In this document: positions 33,539 to 42,034 of the stretch, one piece after another
Layout of the letters: every line of letters starts with the position of its first letter
Numbering within the stretch: position 1 is the first letter of the stretch
Source: Escherichia sp. E1V33
Lineage (GTDB): Bacteria > Pseudomonadota > Gammaproteobacteria > Enterobacterales > Enterobacteriaceae
Reading direction: 5' to 3'
DNA: 64,000 nt
Assembly (NCBI RefSeq): GCF_004211955.1
Contig: NZ_RHJI01000010.1
Location: forward strand, 434,001-498,000
Translations under genes and position numbers: made by a program
The notes under the pieces: generated by a model
Seen by the model: the letters and a program-made list of their open reading frames with translations, nothing else
What the model was told of the DNA's origin: nothing
Database searches by the model: none

Positions 33539-34198
33539 ATGAGTGAATCCGCGTTTAAGGATTGCTTTTCAACAGATGTTTCAGCCGATACGCGGCTGTT
33601 TCATTTTTTAGCGCGTGACTACATTGTGCAGGAAGGGCAACAGCCGTCCTGGCTGTTTTACCTGACGCGAGGCCGCGCCAGGCTTTACGCGACGCTAGCT
33701 AATGGTCGCGTGTCGCTGATTGATTTCTTTGGCGCGCCCTGTTTTATTGGCGAGATTGAGTTAATCGATAAAGACCATGAACCGCGTGCGGTGCAGGCTA
33801 TTGAAGAGTGTTGGTGCCTTGCGCTCCCTATGAAACATTACCGCCCGCTGTTATTAAACGACACGCTATTTTTACGAAAACTCTGCGTCACCTTAAGTCA
33901 TAAAAATTATCGTAATATTGTTTCTTTAACTCAGAATCAATCATTTCCGTTAGTGAATCGCCTGGCAGCTTTTATATTACTCTCGCAGGAAGGTGATCTT
34001 TATCACGAAAAACACACACAAGCGGCAGAGTATTTGGGTGTTTCTTATCGACACCTGTTATATGTTCTCGCACAATTCATTCACGACGGTTTATTAATTA
34101 AAAGACAGAAAGGGTATTTAATTAAAAACAGAAAGCAGCTGTTAGGGCTGGCGCTGGAAATGGACCCGGAGAATAAATTCTCCGGGATGATGCAGTAA
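33539..34198 (+). CDS. yeiL: CRP/FNR-family regulator YeiL
   Basis: 219-residue regulator. The N-terminal cyclic-nucleotide-binding-like beta-roll ([27 protein letters not shown], then FIGEIELI) is followed by a C-terminal winged helix ([37 protein letters not shown]). In E. coli YeiL is reported as a regulator of post-exponential survival under nitrogen starvation. I chose ATG 33539 (MSESAFKD). An in-frame GTG at 33500 would add 13 residues, and neither has a clear ribosome-binding site. It sits between two nucleoside-salvage modules and is divergent from rihB, so it may regulate one or both; that is inference. Confidence 0.9.
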   Translation: MSESAFKDCFSTDVSADTRLFHFLARDYIVQEGQQPSWLFYLTRGRARLYATLANGRVSLIDFFGAPCFIGEIELIDKDHEPRAVQAIEECWCLALPMKHYRPLLLNDTLFLRKLCVTLSHKNYRNIVSLTQNQSFPLVNRLAAFILLSQEGDLYHEKHTQAAEYLGVSYRHLLYVLAQFIHDGLLIKRQKGYLIKNRKQLLGLALEMDPENKFSGMMQ

Positions 34199-34221
34199 AA
34201 ATTATTTGCAGTAGTGCGATT

Positions 34222-34243
34222 TCCGGCTGCGTCTTATCCGGCA
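34222..34243. repeat. REP unit between yeiL and psuT
   Basis: A short REP-like palindrome (TCCGGCTGCGTCTTATCCGG) lies between the convergent ends of yeiL and psuT, in the same relative place as the REP between yeiI and nupX. Confidence 0.7.
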
Positions 34244-34256
34244 TAAAAATCGAGCA

Positions 34257-35507
34257 TTACGCCAGCCCAAGAAAGAAACCGGCAATAGTCGCACTCATCA
34301 GGTTGGAAAGCGTCGCTGCTGCCAGCGCCCGTAAACCAAGCTGGGCGATTTCTGGTGCGCGTTTCGGCGAAATAGCCGAGAACGCCCCAACGACAACGCC
34401 GATAGAACCAAAGTTAGCAAAACCACATAGCGCAAAGGAGATAATCGCCACGGTTTTCACTTCCAGCGTACCGCCCGTTTGCAGGTATGGGGAGAAACTC
34501 AGGTAAGCGACGAATTCGTTAATCGCCAGTTTCTGCCCAATCAGGCTACCCGCAAGGTTAGCATCGCTCCAGTCTACCCCCATGATCCATGCCAACGGTG
34601 CCAGCACATAGCCAAAAATACTTTCCAGAGAAGCATTGGCAATACCAAACCAGCCGCCAATTCCACCGATAATGCCGTTAATCAGCGCAATAATTGCGAC
34701 AAACGCCATCACCACCGTCGCCACACCGGCGGCGATTTTCAACCCGGTCATCGCACCGCTCGCCGCTGCTTCGATAAAGCTTTTTGGCGGCGTTTCACTG
34801 AACGACAGATTTTCAAATGTGACCTGCGAAGGCTCGGTTGCCGGACTAAGAATACGTGCAAACAAAATACCGCCGGGGATCGCCATCAGCGATGCCGCTA
34901 ACAGGTAGTCAATCGGCACGCCCATTCCGGCGTAACCAATCATCATCGAACCGGCAATGGATGCCATCCCGCTACAAATTGCGGTAAACAGCTCGTTGCG
35001 ATTCATGCGATCGATAAACGGTTTAACGATCGCCGGGATCTCGTTCTGCCCGAGGAAAATAGTGGTAACCGCAACAAAAGACTCGATTTTGCTGATGTTA
35101 AGAGCTTTCTGGAAAATGCTGCCAAGAATACGAATTAGCAGTCCCATTACGCCAATGTAGTACAGCAGGCTGATAAGCGCAGTGACGAAGATAATCGCCG
35201 GGAGTACGCGAAAGGCGAAGATAAAGCCCGCACCGTCGAACAAGACATCCATTTTCGGCCCCACCAGCGAGCCAAAAATAAAGGCACTTCCGGCGTCACT
35301 GTAGGACATCACTTTATGAACGCCTAATGCCGCCTGCTCTACCGCCCATTTTCCCGGTGGAAAATAGAGCATGATGCCGCCAATGGCGATTTGCAGCAGC
35401 AGCGCGGCCCCAACCGTGCGCAAACTGATGCTTTTTTTATTTACCGACAATACAAATGCAATTGCCAGCAATACCATCATCCCTACCAAACTTCTCATTA
35501 TATCCAT
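34257..35507 (-). CDS. psuT: Pseudouridine transporter PsuT (NupC family)
   Basis: 416-residue CNT-family permease with the same motifs as NupX (TTIFLGQNEIPAIVKPFIDRMNRNE, GQKLAINEFVAYLSF). Position in psuKGT indicates pseudouridine as substrate. It differs from NupX at scattered positions, mainly in the N-terminal span and in the loop after the fifth segment. It lies 93 bp after psuG, with a leader hairpin in the gap. Convergent with yeiL. Confidence 0.93.
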   Translation of the reverse strand: MDIMRSLVGMMVLLAIAFVLSVNKKSISLRTVGAALLLQIAIGGIMLYFPPGKWAVEQAALGVHKVMSYSDAGSAFIFGSLVGPKMDVLFDGAGFIFAFRVLPAIIFVTALISLLYYIGVMGLLIRILGSIFQKALNISKIESFVAVTTIFLGQNEIPAIVKPFIDRMNRNELFTAICSGMASIAGSMMIGYAGMGVPIDYLLAASLMAIPGGILFARILSPATEPSQVTFENLSFSETPPKSFIEAAASGAMTGLKIAAGVATVVMAFVAIIALINGIIGGIGGWFGIANASLESIFGYVLAPLAWIMGVDWSDANLAGSLIGQKLAINEFVAYLSFSPYLQTGGTLEVKTVAIISFALCGFANFGSIGVVVGAFSAISPKRAPEIAQLGLRALAAATLSNLMSATIAGFFLGLA

Positions 35508-35573
35508 AAGGATTTTCCCTTCATGCCAGTAAACCCGGCGCCAGAGCCAGGTTTCGGTATGTATGATCAGTAC

Positions 35574-35601
35574 GGGCGACGGCTTTCTGCCCGTCAGAAA
35601 T
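35574..35601 (-). promoter_or_regulatory. Conserved leader hairpin upstream of psuT
   Basis: Reverse-strand ATTTCTGACGGGCAGAAAGC continues as CGTCGCCC and overlaps the last base of psuG. GACGG pairs with CCGTC around GCAGAAAG. It is nearly identical to the element before nupX, but sits about 66 nt from the start codon here versus about 25 nt there. The segments next to the start codons (CATGAAG...ATGGAT) are also alike. Confidence 0.6.
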
Positions 35602-36539
35602 TAACCTGCGAGACGCTGGTATTCTTTGGCAATTTCACTCGCCAGAATGGCGTTGTTGAACACCAGCTGGATGTTGGATTTCAGGCTGTCACCGCCGGTC
35701 AGTTCAGCAACGCGCGCCAGCAGGAACGGCGTACTTTCTTTACCAATAACGCCCTGCGCTTCAGCTTCAGCCACCGCCTGATCGATCGCCGCATTGATGG
35801 TCTGTTCCGGCATAGCAAACTGTTCCGGGATCGGATTCGCTACCACCAGGCCACCGTTCAGCCCGCTTTGCCATTTCACTGCCATCGCGCGGGCAATTTC
35901 TGTGGCACTTTCGAGACGAATGCTGACGTCAAACGGGCTGGTACGGCAGAAAAACGCAGGCAGCGCTTTGGTCTGATAGCCAATTAGCGGTACACCGAAA
36001 GTTTCTAAATATTCGGTTGTTAAGCCTAAATCGAGAATAGATTTCGCCCCGGCACACACTACGGTGACATTGGTATTTGCCAGTTCCTGTAAATCGGCAG
36101 AAATATCGAATGTATGTTCCGCACCGCGATGCACACCGCCAATACCACCGGTTGCAAATACTTTAATTCCGGCAAGCGCCGCAATAATCATGGTTGATGC
36201 GACGGTGGTTGCGCCATTTTTCCCAGCCGCGACAACAAAAGGTAAATCGCGACGGCTAACTTTAGTTACGTTGTGCCCTTCACGTCCCAGTAATTCAATT
36301 TCTTCTTTGCTTAAACCGACTTTCATTACGCCGCCAATAATGGCGATAGTGGCAGGAACAGCCCCCTGCTTACGAATAGTTTCTTCTACTTCAATTGCCG
36401 TCTGGGCATTTTGTGGAAACGGCATACCGTGAGAGATAATGGTCGATTCCAGCGCAACTACTGGTTTTTTGCTTTTTAAAGCATCCTGAACTTCCGGGGA
36501 AATTTGTAATAATTCAGGGGAAATTTTTAATTCAGACAT
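35601..36539 (-). CDS. psuG: Pseudouridine-5'-phosphate glycosidase PsuG
   Basis: 312-residue manganese-dependent enzyme that splits the C-glycosidic bond of pseudouridine 5'-phosphate into uracil and ribose 5-phosphate. Family marks: PVVALESTIISHGMP, IGGVMKVGLS, FATGGIGGVHRGAEHTFDISADL and PIPEQF (VVANPIPEQFAMP). It is a homotrimer in known structures. Its start overlaps the end of psuK by 13 nt, so translation is coupled. The product of PsuK is its substrate. Confidence 0.96.
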   Translation of the reverse strand: MSELKISPELLQISPEVQDALKSKKPVVALESTIISHGMPFPQNAQTAIEVEETIRKQGAVPATIAIIGGVMKVGLSKEEIELLGREGHNVTKVSRRDLPFVVAAGKNGATTVASTMIIAALAGIKVFATGGIGGVHRGAEHTFDISADLQELANTNVTVVCAGAKSILDLGLTTEYLETFGVPLIGYQTKALPAFFCRTSPFDVSIRLESATEIARAMAVKWQSGLNGGLVVANPIPEQFAMPEQTINAAIDQAVAEAEAQGVIGKESTPFLLARVAELTGGDSLKSNIQLVFNNAILASEIAKEYQRLAG

Positions 36540-37468
36540 TCTGCGTTCTCCACTAACGATATAACGTTGGCAATCGATAAATTGGGGTTATTGGTGTATT
36601 CACAGGAGAGCGCCATTGACGAACATCCCTGTGCAAAACGAACAGATTCGGCAAACGGCATTCCGTCGACCCAACACGAAGCAAGACCAGCCATCATGGC
36701 ATCGCCCGCTCCGGTAACATTAATGACATTGGTTTTAATCGGTGCAGACCAGCCGCTTTCACCGCCGATTTCACTGTAATAAACGCCGTCGCCGCCCATA
36801 CTCAATACCAGTCGGTTCAGGCCATGTTGATGGAACCAGGCAGCAACTTTTGCCACATCTTCACGCCCTGACAGCGCAATCCCACTCAGGGTTTCCGCTT
36901 CAAGGCGGTTTGGCTTCAGGGTGTGGATCTGACTTAGACGGTCGCGCACTTTGACACATTTCCATGCCGAAACCGGATCGACAAATACAGGTACGTCGGT
37001 GGCATTATCCAAAATCCAGACCAACGCCTCTTCACTGATATTACAGTCAGCGACAATAACCTTTGCCCCCTGGATAAATTCACGGTGCTGTGCAAGATAT
37101 TCCGCAGAAATACAGTTACTAATATTCATGTCATTTATAGCAACCAGCATTTCACCGGTATTATCGAGCAATGATAAATAGCTCGACGTATTTTCCCCTG
37201 GCACAATCAGGCATTTATCGACATAAACACCGGATTGATTGGTTTGCGTCAGGAGCGATTGACCATAAAAATCGCTGCCTACAGCGCTCAGTAGCCAGAC
37301 TTTGTTCCCCAGCAACGCCAGATTTTGCGCGATATTGCGCCCTACTCCACCAGGTGTAAATTTTATTTTGCCTGGATTTGAATCCGCATAATTTAATGAT
37401 TCATGTGAATATCCGGCGACATCAATATTCGCCGAACCTATAATTACGACATATTCCCTTTCGCGCAT
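36527..37468 (-). CDS. psuK: Pseudouridine kinase PsuK
   Basis: 313-residue PfkB-family kinase that phosphorylates pseudouridine to its 5'-phosphate. The N-terminal substrate-binding motif is GSANIDVAGYSHESLNYADSNPG, then GGVGRNIAQNLALLG, and the C-terminal catalytic motif is canonical (VTGAGDAMMAGL). Unlike its paralogue YeiI it lacks an HTH domain. First gene of psuKGT. The upstream region holds an 18-bp tandem repeat at positions that suit an operator. Confidence 0.95.
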   Translation of the reverse strand: MREREYVVIIGSANIDVAGYSHESLNYADSNPGKIKFTPGGVGRNIAQNLALLGNKVWLLSAVGSDFYGQSLLTQTNQSGVYVDKCLIVPGENTSSYLSLLDNTGEMLVAINDMNISNCISAEYLAQHREFIQGAKVIVADCNISEEALVWILDNATDVPVFVDPVSAWKCVKVRDRLSQIHTLKPNRLEAETLSGIALSGREDVAKVAAWFHQHGLNRLVLSMGGDGVYYSEIGGESGWSAPIKTNVINVTGAGDAMMAGLASCWVDGMPFAESVRFAQGCSSMALSCEYTNNPNLSIANVISLVENAECLN

Positions 37469-37535
37469 AGCACGTCCCCTGGTAAAAAATTACCAACTCT
37501 GTCAATCCACAAGAATATAGGCACCGAAAATAACG

Positions 37536-37571
37536 TTTAAACATGTGTTCATATTTAAACATGTGCTCATA
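37536..37571 (-). promoter_or_regulatory. Tandem 18-bp repeat upstream of psuK
   Basis: Two head-to-tail copies, TTTAAACATGTGTTCATA and TTTAAACATGTGCTCATA (one mismatch), lie 68-103 bp upstream of the psuK start codon. Each contains the palindrome ACATGT. A candidate -10 (TATATT, reverse of 37514-37519) lies nearby, so the repeats would cover the -35 region and upstream. They look like a two-site operator; the binding protein is unknown. Confidence 0.65.
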
Positions 37572-37706
37572 GTATGCATGTTTTACTTAAAGTAAATTGC
37601 CGCCAGATGGGCAAAATGAGCAGATTTGAACAGGCTCACAAAACGCTATTAAATGCACGGATTAAAAAAACGGAGAATTTGTGACGAGATGCACAGAACA
37701 AGAGCA

Positions 37707-37738
37707 ATAAAAAAGGGCAGAAATTAATCCGCCCTTGA
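37707..37738 (-). terminator. Distal terminator of fruBKA
   Basis: On the reverse strand the stem AAGGGC/GCCCTT encloses a 12-nt loop and is followed by a run of six T residues. It lies about 155 bp after the fruA stop codon and should stop transcripts that pass the first hairpin. Confidence 0.75.
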
Positions 37739-37852
37739 GGAAATAACGTTAATGTTTGATGAAGATTTCAGGTTTCAACTTAAAGATAAAACATATAAAT
37801 TCATATAGTTATCTTCAATAACTGGTCAATCACCTTACGATCATCAAATGAT

Positions 37853-37877
37853 ACAGGGCAGGAGATTTCTGCCCTGT
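37853..37877 (-). terminator. Proximal hairpin after fruA
   Basis: A 9-bp stem (ACAGGGCAG / CTGCCCTGT) with a 7-nt loop begins 13 bp after the fruA stop codon. No T run follows, so it may be a 3'-protecting stem or a weak terminator. Confidence 0.65.
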
Positions 37878-37890
37878 TGTTCACATTTTA

Positions 37891-39582
37891 TTATGCTGCT
37901 TTCGCTACCGCGTCCACTTCCGGACGTTTCAGGAAGGCATAGGCCAAACCAGCCACCAGCGTACCGGCAATAATTGCCACCAGATAACCCAGTACTGGCG
38001 TAATTGCACCCGGGATCAGCAGCACAAACAGCCCACCGTGTGGTGCCATCAGTTTCGCACCAATCGCCATAGAGATTGCCCCAGTCAATGCCCCACCAAC
38101 GATACAGCACGGCAGCACACGCATCGGATCACGGGCAGCAAACGGAATTGCACCTTCAGAAATAAAGCACAGTCCCAGAACCAGAGCTGCTTTGCCGCCT
38201 TCCTGCTGCGCTTTATCGAATTTGCGACGCGCCACCATTGTTGCCAGGCCCATTGCCAGCGGTGGCACCATACCTGCCGCCATAATCGCTGCCATTGGGC
38301 CATAGGTTTGGGTACTCAGCAGACCCACACCGAACGCGTATGCCGCTTTGTTAACCGGGCCGCCCATATCAGTACACATCATGCCGCCAAGGATCGCGCC
38401 CAGCAGAACCGCATTCGCAGTACCCATGGTTTGCAGCCAGTGGGTCAGAGCTTCGAGGATGCCAGCAACTGGTTTACCGATCAGGTAGATCATCGCCAGA
38501 CCAACCACCAGACTGGAAATCAGCGGAATGATCAAAATCGGTTTCAGCGCCTCCATACTCTGTGGCAGTTTCAGTTGCGTACTGATTAACTTCGCAATGT
38601 AACCAGCCAGGAAGCCCGCAATAATACCGCCAATGAAGCCAGAACCGGTGCTGACCGCCAGCATACCGCCAATCAGACCCGGTGTGAGGCCCGGACGATC
38701 GGCAATGGAGAAGGCAATATAACCTGCCAGTACCGGCACCATCAGCGCAAAGGCTGAACCACCACCAATCTGCATCAGCGCCGCTGCCAGCGTACCCGGC
38801 TCTTTAAACGCTTCGATACCAAAAGCAAAAGAAAGCGCGATACACAGACCGCCAGCAACGACCATCGGCAGCATGTAAGAGACGCCCGTCAGCAAGTGAC
38901 GATAAGCGCCTGCACTCTCTTTCTTACCTTCAGTGGTCGCTGTTTGAGCTTTGCCCGCCGGTTCATACGGCGTTGCTTCAGCAACCGCTTTATCCAGTTC
39001 CTGCGCGGTTTTCTTCAGCGCCAGACCGGTAGAGGTGCGATACATCGGTTTACCAGCAAATTTCGCCAGATCCACTTCGATATCTGCCGCCACAATCACC
39101 AGATCCGCTGCTGCGACTTCTTCGGGGGTGATTGCATTACCCGCGCCTACAGAACCACGAGTTTCAACTTTCACCCACCAGCCACGTTTTTTCGCTTCGG
39201 TTTCAATGGCTTCAGCCGCCATAAAGGTGTGTGCTACGCCAGTTGGGCAAGCAGTCACCGCAACCACGCGTTTCGGCCCGCTGACAGCAACCGGCACTTT
39301 AGCCGCAACCGGCGCAGTGTAAGGTTTCGCATGGCCTTTGGCTTCGCTCAGGAACAGCTCAGGATGCGCAACGGCCCGGGAGATGTCGCCCAGCCAAACA
39401 TTTTTACCGTTCAGCGCGCTGTCGTTCGGGATGGAATCACCGAGCACAATCGCCATTTCAGCGTCGTTAGGATTGTCGATGATTTCCAGTTTTGCTTTTC
39501 GCGCCGCCGCGCCCAGCAGGGTCTTCGCCATATAGGCGCGTGCCTGACCGAGATTAGCGTCAATAATCAGCAGCGTTTTCAT
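37891..39582 (-). CDS. fruA: Fructose PTS permease, EIIB'BC
   Basis: 563-residue fructose-specific membrane component of the phosphotransferase system; it imports fructose as fructose 1-phosphate. An N-terminal degenerate EIIB' domain (residues 1-90) is followed by EIIB with the phospho-accepting Cys112 in TACPTGVAHTF (residues 104-200) and a C-terminal EIIC membrane domain (about 230-560, several spans). It lies 16 bp after fruK in fruBKA. A long alanine- and threonine-rich linker (about 205-225) joins EIIB to EIIC. Confidence 0.97.
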   Translation of the reverse strand: MKTLLIIDANLGQARAYMAKTLLGAAARKAKLEIIDNPNDAEMAIVLGDSIPNDSALNGKNVWLGDISRAVAHPELFLSEAKGHAKPYTAPVAAKVPVAVSGPKRVVAVTACPTGVAHTFMAAEAIETEAKKRGWWVKVETRGSVGAGNAITPEEVAAADLVIVAADIEVDLAKFAGKPMYRTSTGLALKKTAQELDKAVAEATPYEPAGKAQTATTEGKKESAGAYRHLLTGVSYMLPMVVAGGLCIALSFAFGIEAFKEPGTLAAALMQIGGGSAFALMVPVLAGYIAFSIADRPGLTPGLIGGMLAVSTGSGFIGGIIAGFLAGYIAKLISTQLKLPQSMEALKPILIIPLISSLVVGLAMIYLIGKPVAGILEALTHWLQTMGTANAVLLGAILGGMMCTDMGGPVNKAAYAFGVGLLSTQTYGPMAAIMAAGMVPPLAMGLATMVARRKFDKAQQEGGKAALVLGLCFISEGAIPFAARDPMRVLPCCIVGGALTGAISMAIGAKLMAPHGGLFVLLIPGAITPVLGYLVAIIAGTLVAGLAYAFLKRPEVDAVAKAA

Positions 39583-39598
39583 TATGCCTCTCCTGCTG

Positions 39599-40537
39599 TC
39601 AGTTAAAAGGTTGTAAGTCGACGCGCGCCATCATTGCGGCCAACTGCGGACGATCGGTAATACCTACATTGCTTTGACTTACCGCCAGGGCAGCAACAGC
39701 TGTCGCCAGACGCAGTGTGTGCTCACTGGATTCACGCATCAGCAAGCCATAAATCAGCCCACCAACCATAGAATCCCCAGCGCCAACGGTACTTACGACA
39801 TCGACTGACGGTGGTTTGGCGATCCATTCGCCGGAGGCATTAACCCAAAGCGCGCCTTCGGCACCCAGTGAAATGACGACATGCGCAATACCTTGTTCAC
39901 GCAGCGCATGCGCAGCTTCAATCACATCTTTCATTTCAGGCAGTTTACGGCCTGCCCAGATTTCCAGCTCGCGGCGGTTAGGTTTCACCAGCCACGGTGC
40001 TGCTTTCAAACCTGCCACTAACGCTTCACGGCTACTATCAAAGATAATGCAAGGACACTGACTACGCAGGCGAGTCATCCAGTCGGTGAAAGCTTCCGGG
40101 CTGACACCTGAAGGCAAACTGCCGCTGACACAGACCATATCGAACTGACCAAGCCAGCTCAGAGAATCCGTCACAAAGCGTTCCCAGTCGGCTGGAGTAA
40201 CTTCAAAACCCGAGAAGTTGAAGTCGGTCACTTCGCCGTCTTTTTCCGTCAACTTGACATTAATGCGGGTACGCCCCTGTACAACCTGGAAACGGTTGGC
40301 AATGCCCAGCTCACTGAACAACTGCTGAAATCCGTCCTGGTTATCTTTACCGAGGAAGCCGCCAACAGTGACATCAATCCCCAGATCTTTCAGAACTTTG
40401 GCAACGTTGATACCTTTACCCGCCGCATGCAGACCGGTGGTTTTCACCAGGTTCACTTCGCCGCGTTCAATTTCCGGGCAAAAACCAACAAGGTCATAAG
40501 CCGGATTAAGGGTGATCGTAGCAACACGTCTGCTCAT
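39599..40537 (-). CDS. fruK: 1-phosphofructokinase FruK
   Basis: 312-residue PfkB-family kinase converting fructose 1-phosphate to fructose 1,6-bisphosphate. Motifs: NPAYDLVGFCPEIERGEVN (sugar-phosphate site), GLHAAGKGINVAKVLKDLG, and the catalytic VGAGDSMVGGL. It joins fruB by a TAATG overlap (stop and start share one base). FruK also binds Cra in E. coli and may influence its own operon's regulator. Confidence 0.97.
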   Translation of the reverse strand: MSRRVATITLNPAYDLVGFCPEIERGEVNLVKTTGLHAAGKGINVAKVLKDLGIDVTVGGFLGKDNQDGFQQLFSELGIANRFQVVQGRTRINVKLTEKDGEVTDFNFSGFEVTPADWERFVTDSLSWLGQFDMVCVSGSLPSGVSPEAFTDWMTRLRSQCPCIIFDSSREALVAGLKAAPWLVKPNRRELEIWAGRKLPEMKDVIEAAHALREQGIAHVVISLGAEGALWVNASGEWIAKPPSVDVVSTVGAGDSMVGGLIYGLLMRESSEHTLRLATAVAALAVSQSNVGITDRPQLAAMMARVDLQPFN

Positions 40538-41667
40538 TACGCGCCCTCCCCAAGACCTGCGGCGATGGCGTCGCCAATGGCGTTCAGCGCCTGTTCAGCG
40601 TCTGGTCCCTGGGCGGTAAAGCGTAGGCGATGACCTTTCTTAACGCCAAGTGCTACAACTTTCATCAGACTACGTCCGTTTGCCGGTTTGCCGGTGCCAT
40701 CAAGGTTTGTCACGGTAATATCACTGTTAAATTGTTTAATGGTATTGACCAGCATGGTGCCTGGACGGGCATGCAGGCCGTGTTCATTGCGCACCACAAA
40801 CTCCGCGCTTAACACGTCGTCGGTCGGCGCATCATCGCTGGTCAGCAGCGCCAGCAACGTTGCCGCATCCGCTTTCAGCAAGCGGTCAGCTTTATTGTCG
40901 AGTAACAGATCGCTCAGGCGCTTAAGTACCGCGAGAGGCTGATCGTCATTCATCGCCACACTCACCAGCATGGCTGCCGTTTCGCCTTCAATATCAAAAG
41001 CCTTTACCGCACGGCTTACCGCAATAGCACTGCGCAGGTTGCCTTCGGTACTATCGTTCAGCCAGATGCCTTGCCCGAGATTTAATGGCTGCTCGTTGAT
41101 AACATTGGTGACGAAGGTAGCGTCAACTGCGCCCGCTTCTTTCAGACGAGCGGCGTTTAACGCTTGCAGGGTCAGCAAATCACTGGCGACGATATCCAGC
41201 GTCAGCATTTCGTTATCGAGCTTCAGCTGCTCACTCTGCTTTTCCCCCATCAGCAATGCGCGCAGTTCTTCTGCGGTGGTAGCTGACTTTAATTGTTCAG
41301 CAACGGAATCATCGCTCAGTACATGGGTTAGTTGGCGCAGCAAGCCCAGATGTTCATCGGAACTGGCGGCAATACCGATAGCCACGTACGCGACCTGACC
41401 TTCACCCCAGGTAACGCCTTCCGGGAACTGAAATACCTGAACGCCGGTTTTCAGCACCTGGTCACGGGTGTCGGTAGTACCGTGTGGAATAGCAATACCA
41501 TTGCCGAGGAATGTTGAGGTTTGCTGTTCGCGCGCCAGCATGCCATTGACGTAGCCTTCAGCTACATTACCGGCCTGCACCAGCGCCGCAGCGACCTGGC
41601 GAATCGCCTCTTCTTTGTCTCCGGCCTTCTCGCCCGGATGGATGTCCTGTACGGATAACTGGAACAT
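40537..41667 (-). CDS. fruB: Fructose PTS diphosphoryl transfer protein FruB
   Basis: 376-residue fusion: N-terminal EIIA-Fru (residues 1-145, active His62 in [10 protein letters not shown]), a central degenerate domain (about 155-275) and C-terminal FPr/HPr domain (about 285-376, active His299 in EHGLHARPG). It takes phosphate from enzyme I and passes it to FruA. First gene of fruBKA. Two Cra operators lie just upstream. Confidence 0.97.
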   Translation of the reverse strand: MFQLSVQDIHPGEKAGDKEEAIRQVAAALVQAGNVAEGYVNGMLAREQQTSTFLGNGIAIPHGTTDTRDQVLKTGVQVFQFPEGVTWGEGQVAYVAIGIAASSDEHLGLLRQLTHVLSDDSVAEQLKSATTAEELRALLMGEKQSEQLKLDNEMLTLDIVASDLLTLQALNAARLKEAGAVDATFVTNVINEQPLNLGQGIWLNDSTEGNLRSAIAVSRAVKAFDIEGETAAMLVSVAMNDDQPLAVLKRLSDLLLDNKADRLLKADAATLLALLTSDDAPTDDVLSAEFVVRNEHGLHARPGTMLVNTIKQFNSDITVTNLDGTGKPANGRSLMKVVALGVKKGHRLRFTAQGPDAEQALNAIGDAIAAGLGEGA

Positions 41668-41688
41668 AGTTCTCCTCTCTTGCTGAAT

Positions 41689-41769
41689 TGAAACGATTCA
41701 GCTTCTATGAGAAAAAAAGCGCCAACCTGGCTTAGGATTAAAGACAAGATCGCGCTGAAACGTTTCAAT
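41689..41769 (-). promoter_or_regulatory. Two Cra (FruR) operators upstream of fruB
   Basis: TGAAACGATTCAGC (41689-41702) and GCTGAAACGTTTCAAT (41754-41769) match the Cra operator consensus TGAAnCGnTTCA (the second perfectly symmetric). They lie about 22 and 87 bp upstream of the fruB start. Cra represses fruBKA until fructose 1-phosphate or fructose 1,6-bisphosphate accumulates. Confidence 0.9.
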
Positions 41770-42034
41770 AAAGAATAATACTTCTTCTTCAGCACGCAAG
41801 GGAAGCCGCTAAATTATGTCCAAAAGTTTGATGTGCTGCACATTTTTTTGCCAATAATCCGAAATGCTGACAGCAAAATTAGCCATCAGTATTAGCCTTT
41901 CAGCGGCGTCAGCAGAGGATCAGCAAGAGTGAAATGCCATTTTGATTATTCGTGGCGAGTTTGATTTCACTGACTGTTTATTTTCTGACAGGCAGCGTAA
42001 ACTCCGCCTCTTCATCTTTCACAGATCGACCAGC
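41770..42034. other. Intergenic region fruB-setB
   Basis: With the Cra sites this fills the 367-bp gap between the divergent fruB and setB genes. A palindromic sequence TGTGCTGCACA is at 41835-41845. I see no gene; the promoter of setB should be here but I cannot place its hexamers with confidence. Confidence 0.6.

Larger units (their letters stand above)
37469..37890. other. Intergenic region psuK-fruA (422 bp)
   Basis: No gene is visible. The part near psuK holds its promoter and the tandem repeat. The part near fruA holds two hairpin terminators that serve fruBKA. The remaining stretch between about 37572 and 37706 is A+T-rich without recognisable features. Confidence 0.7.

Noticed and set aside
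38038-38589. 183-codon plus-strand frame within fruA
   Set aside because: Antisense to the EIIC domain. The His-, Gln- and Arg-rich product is typical of a shadow frame.
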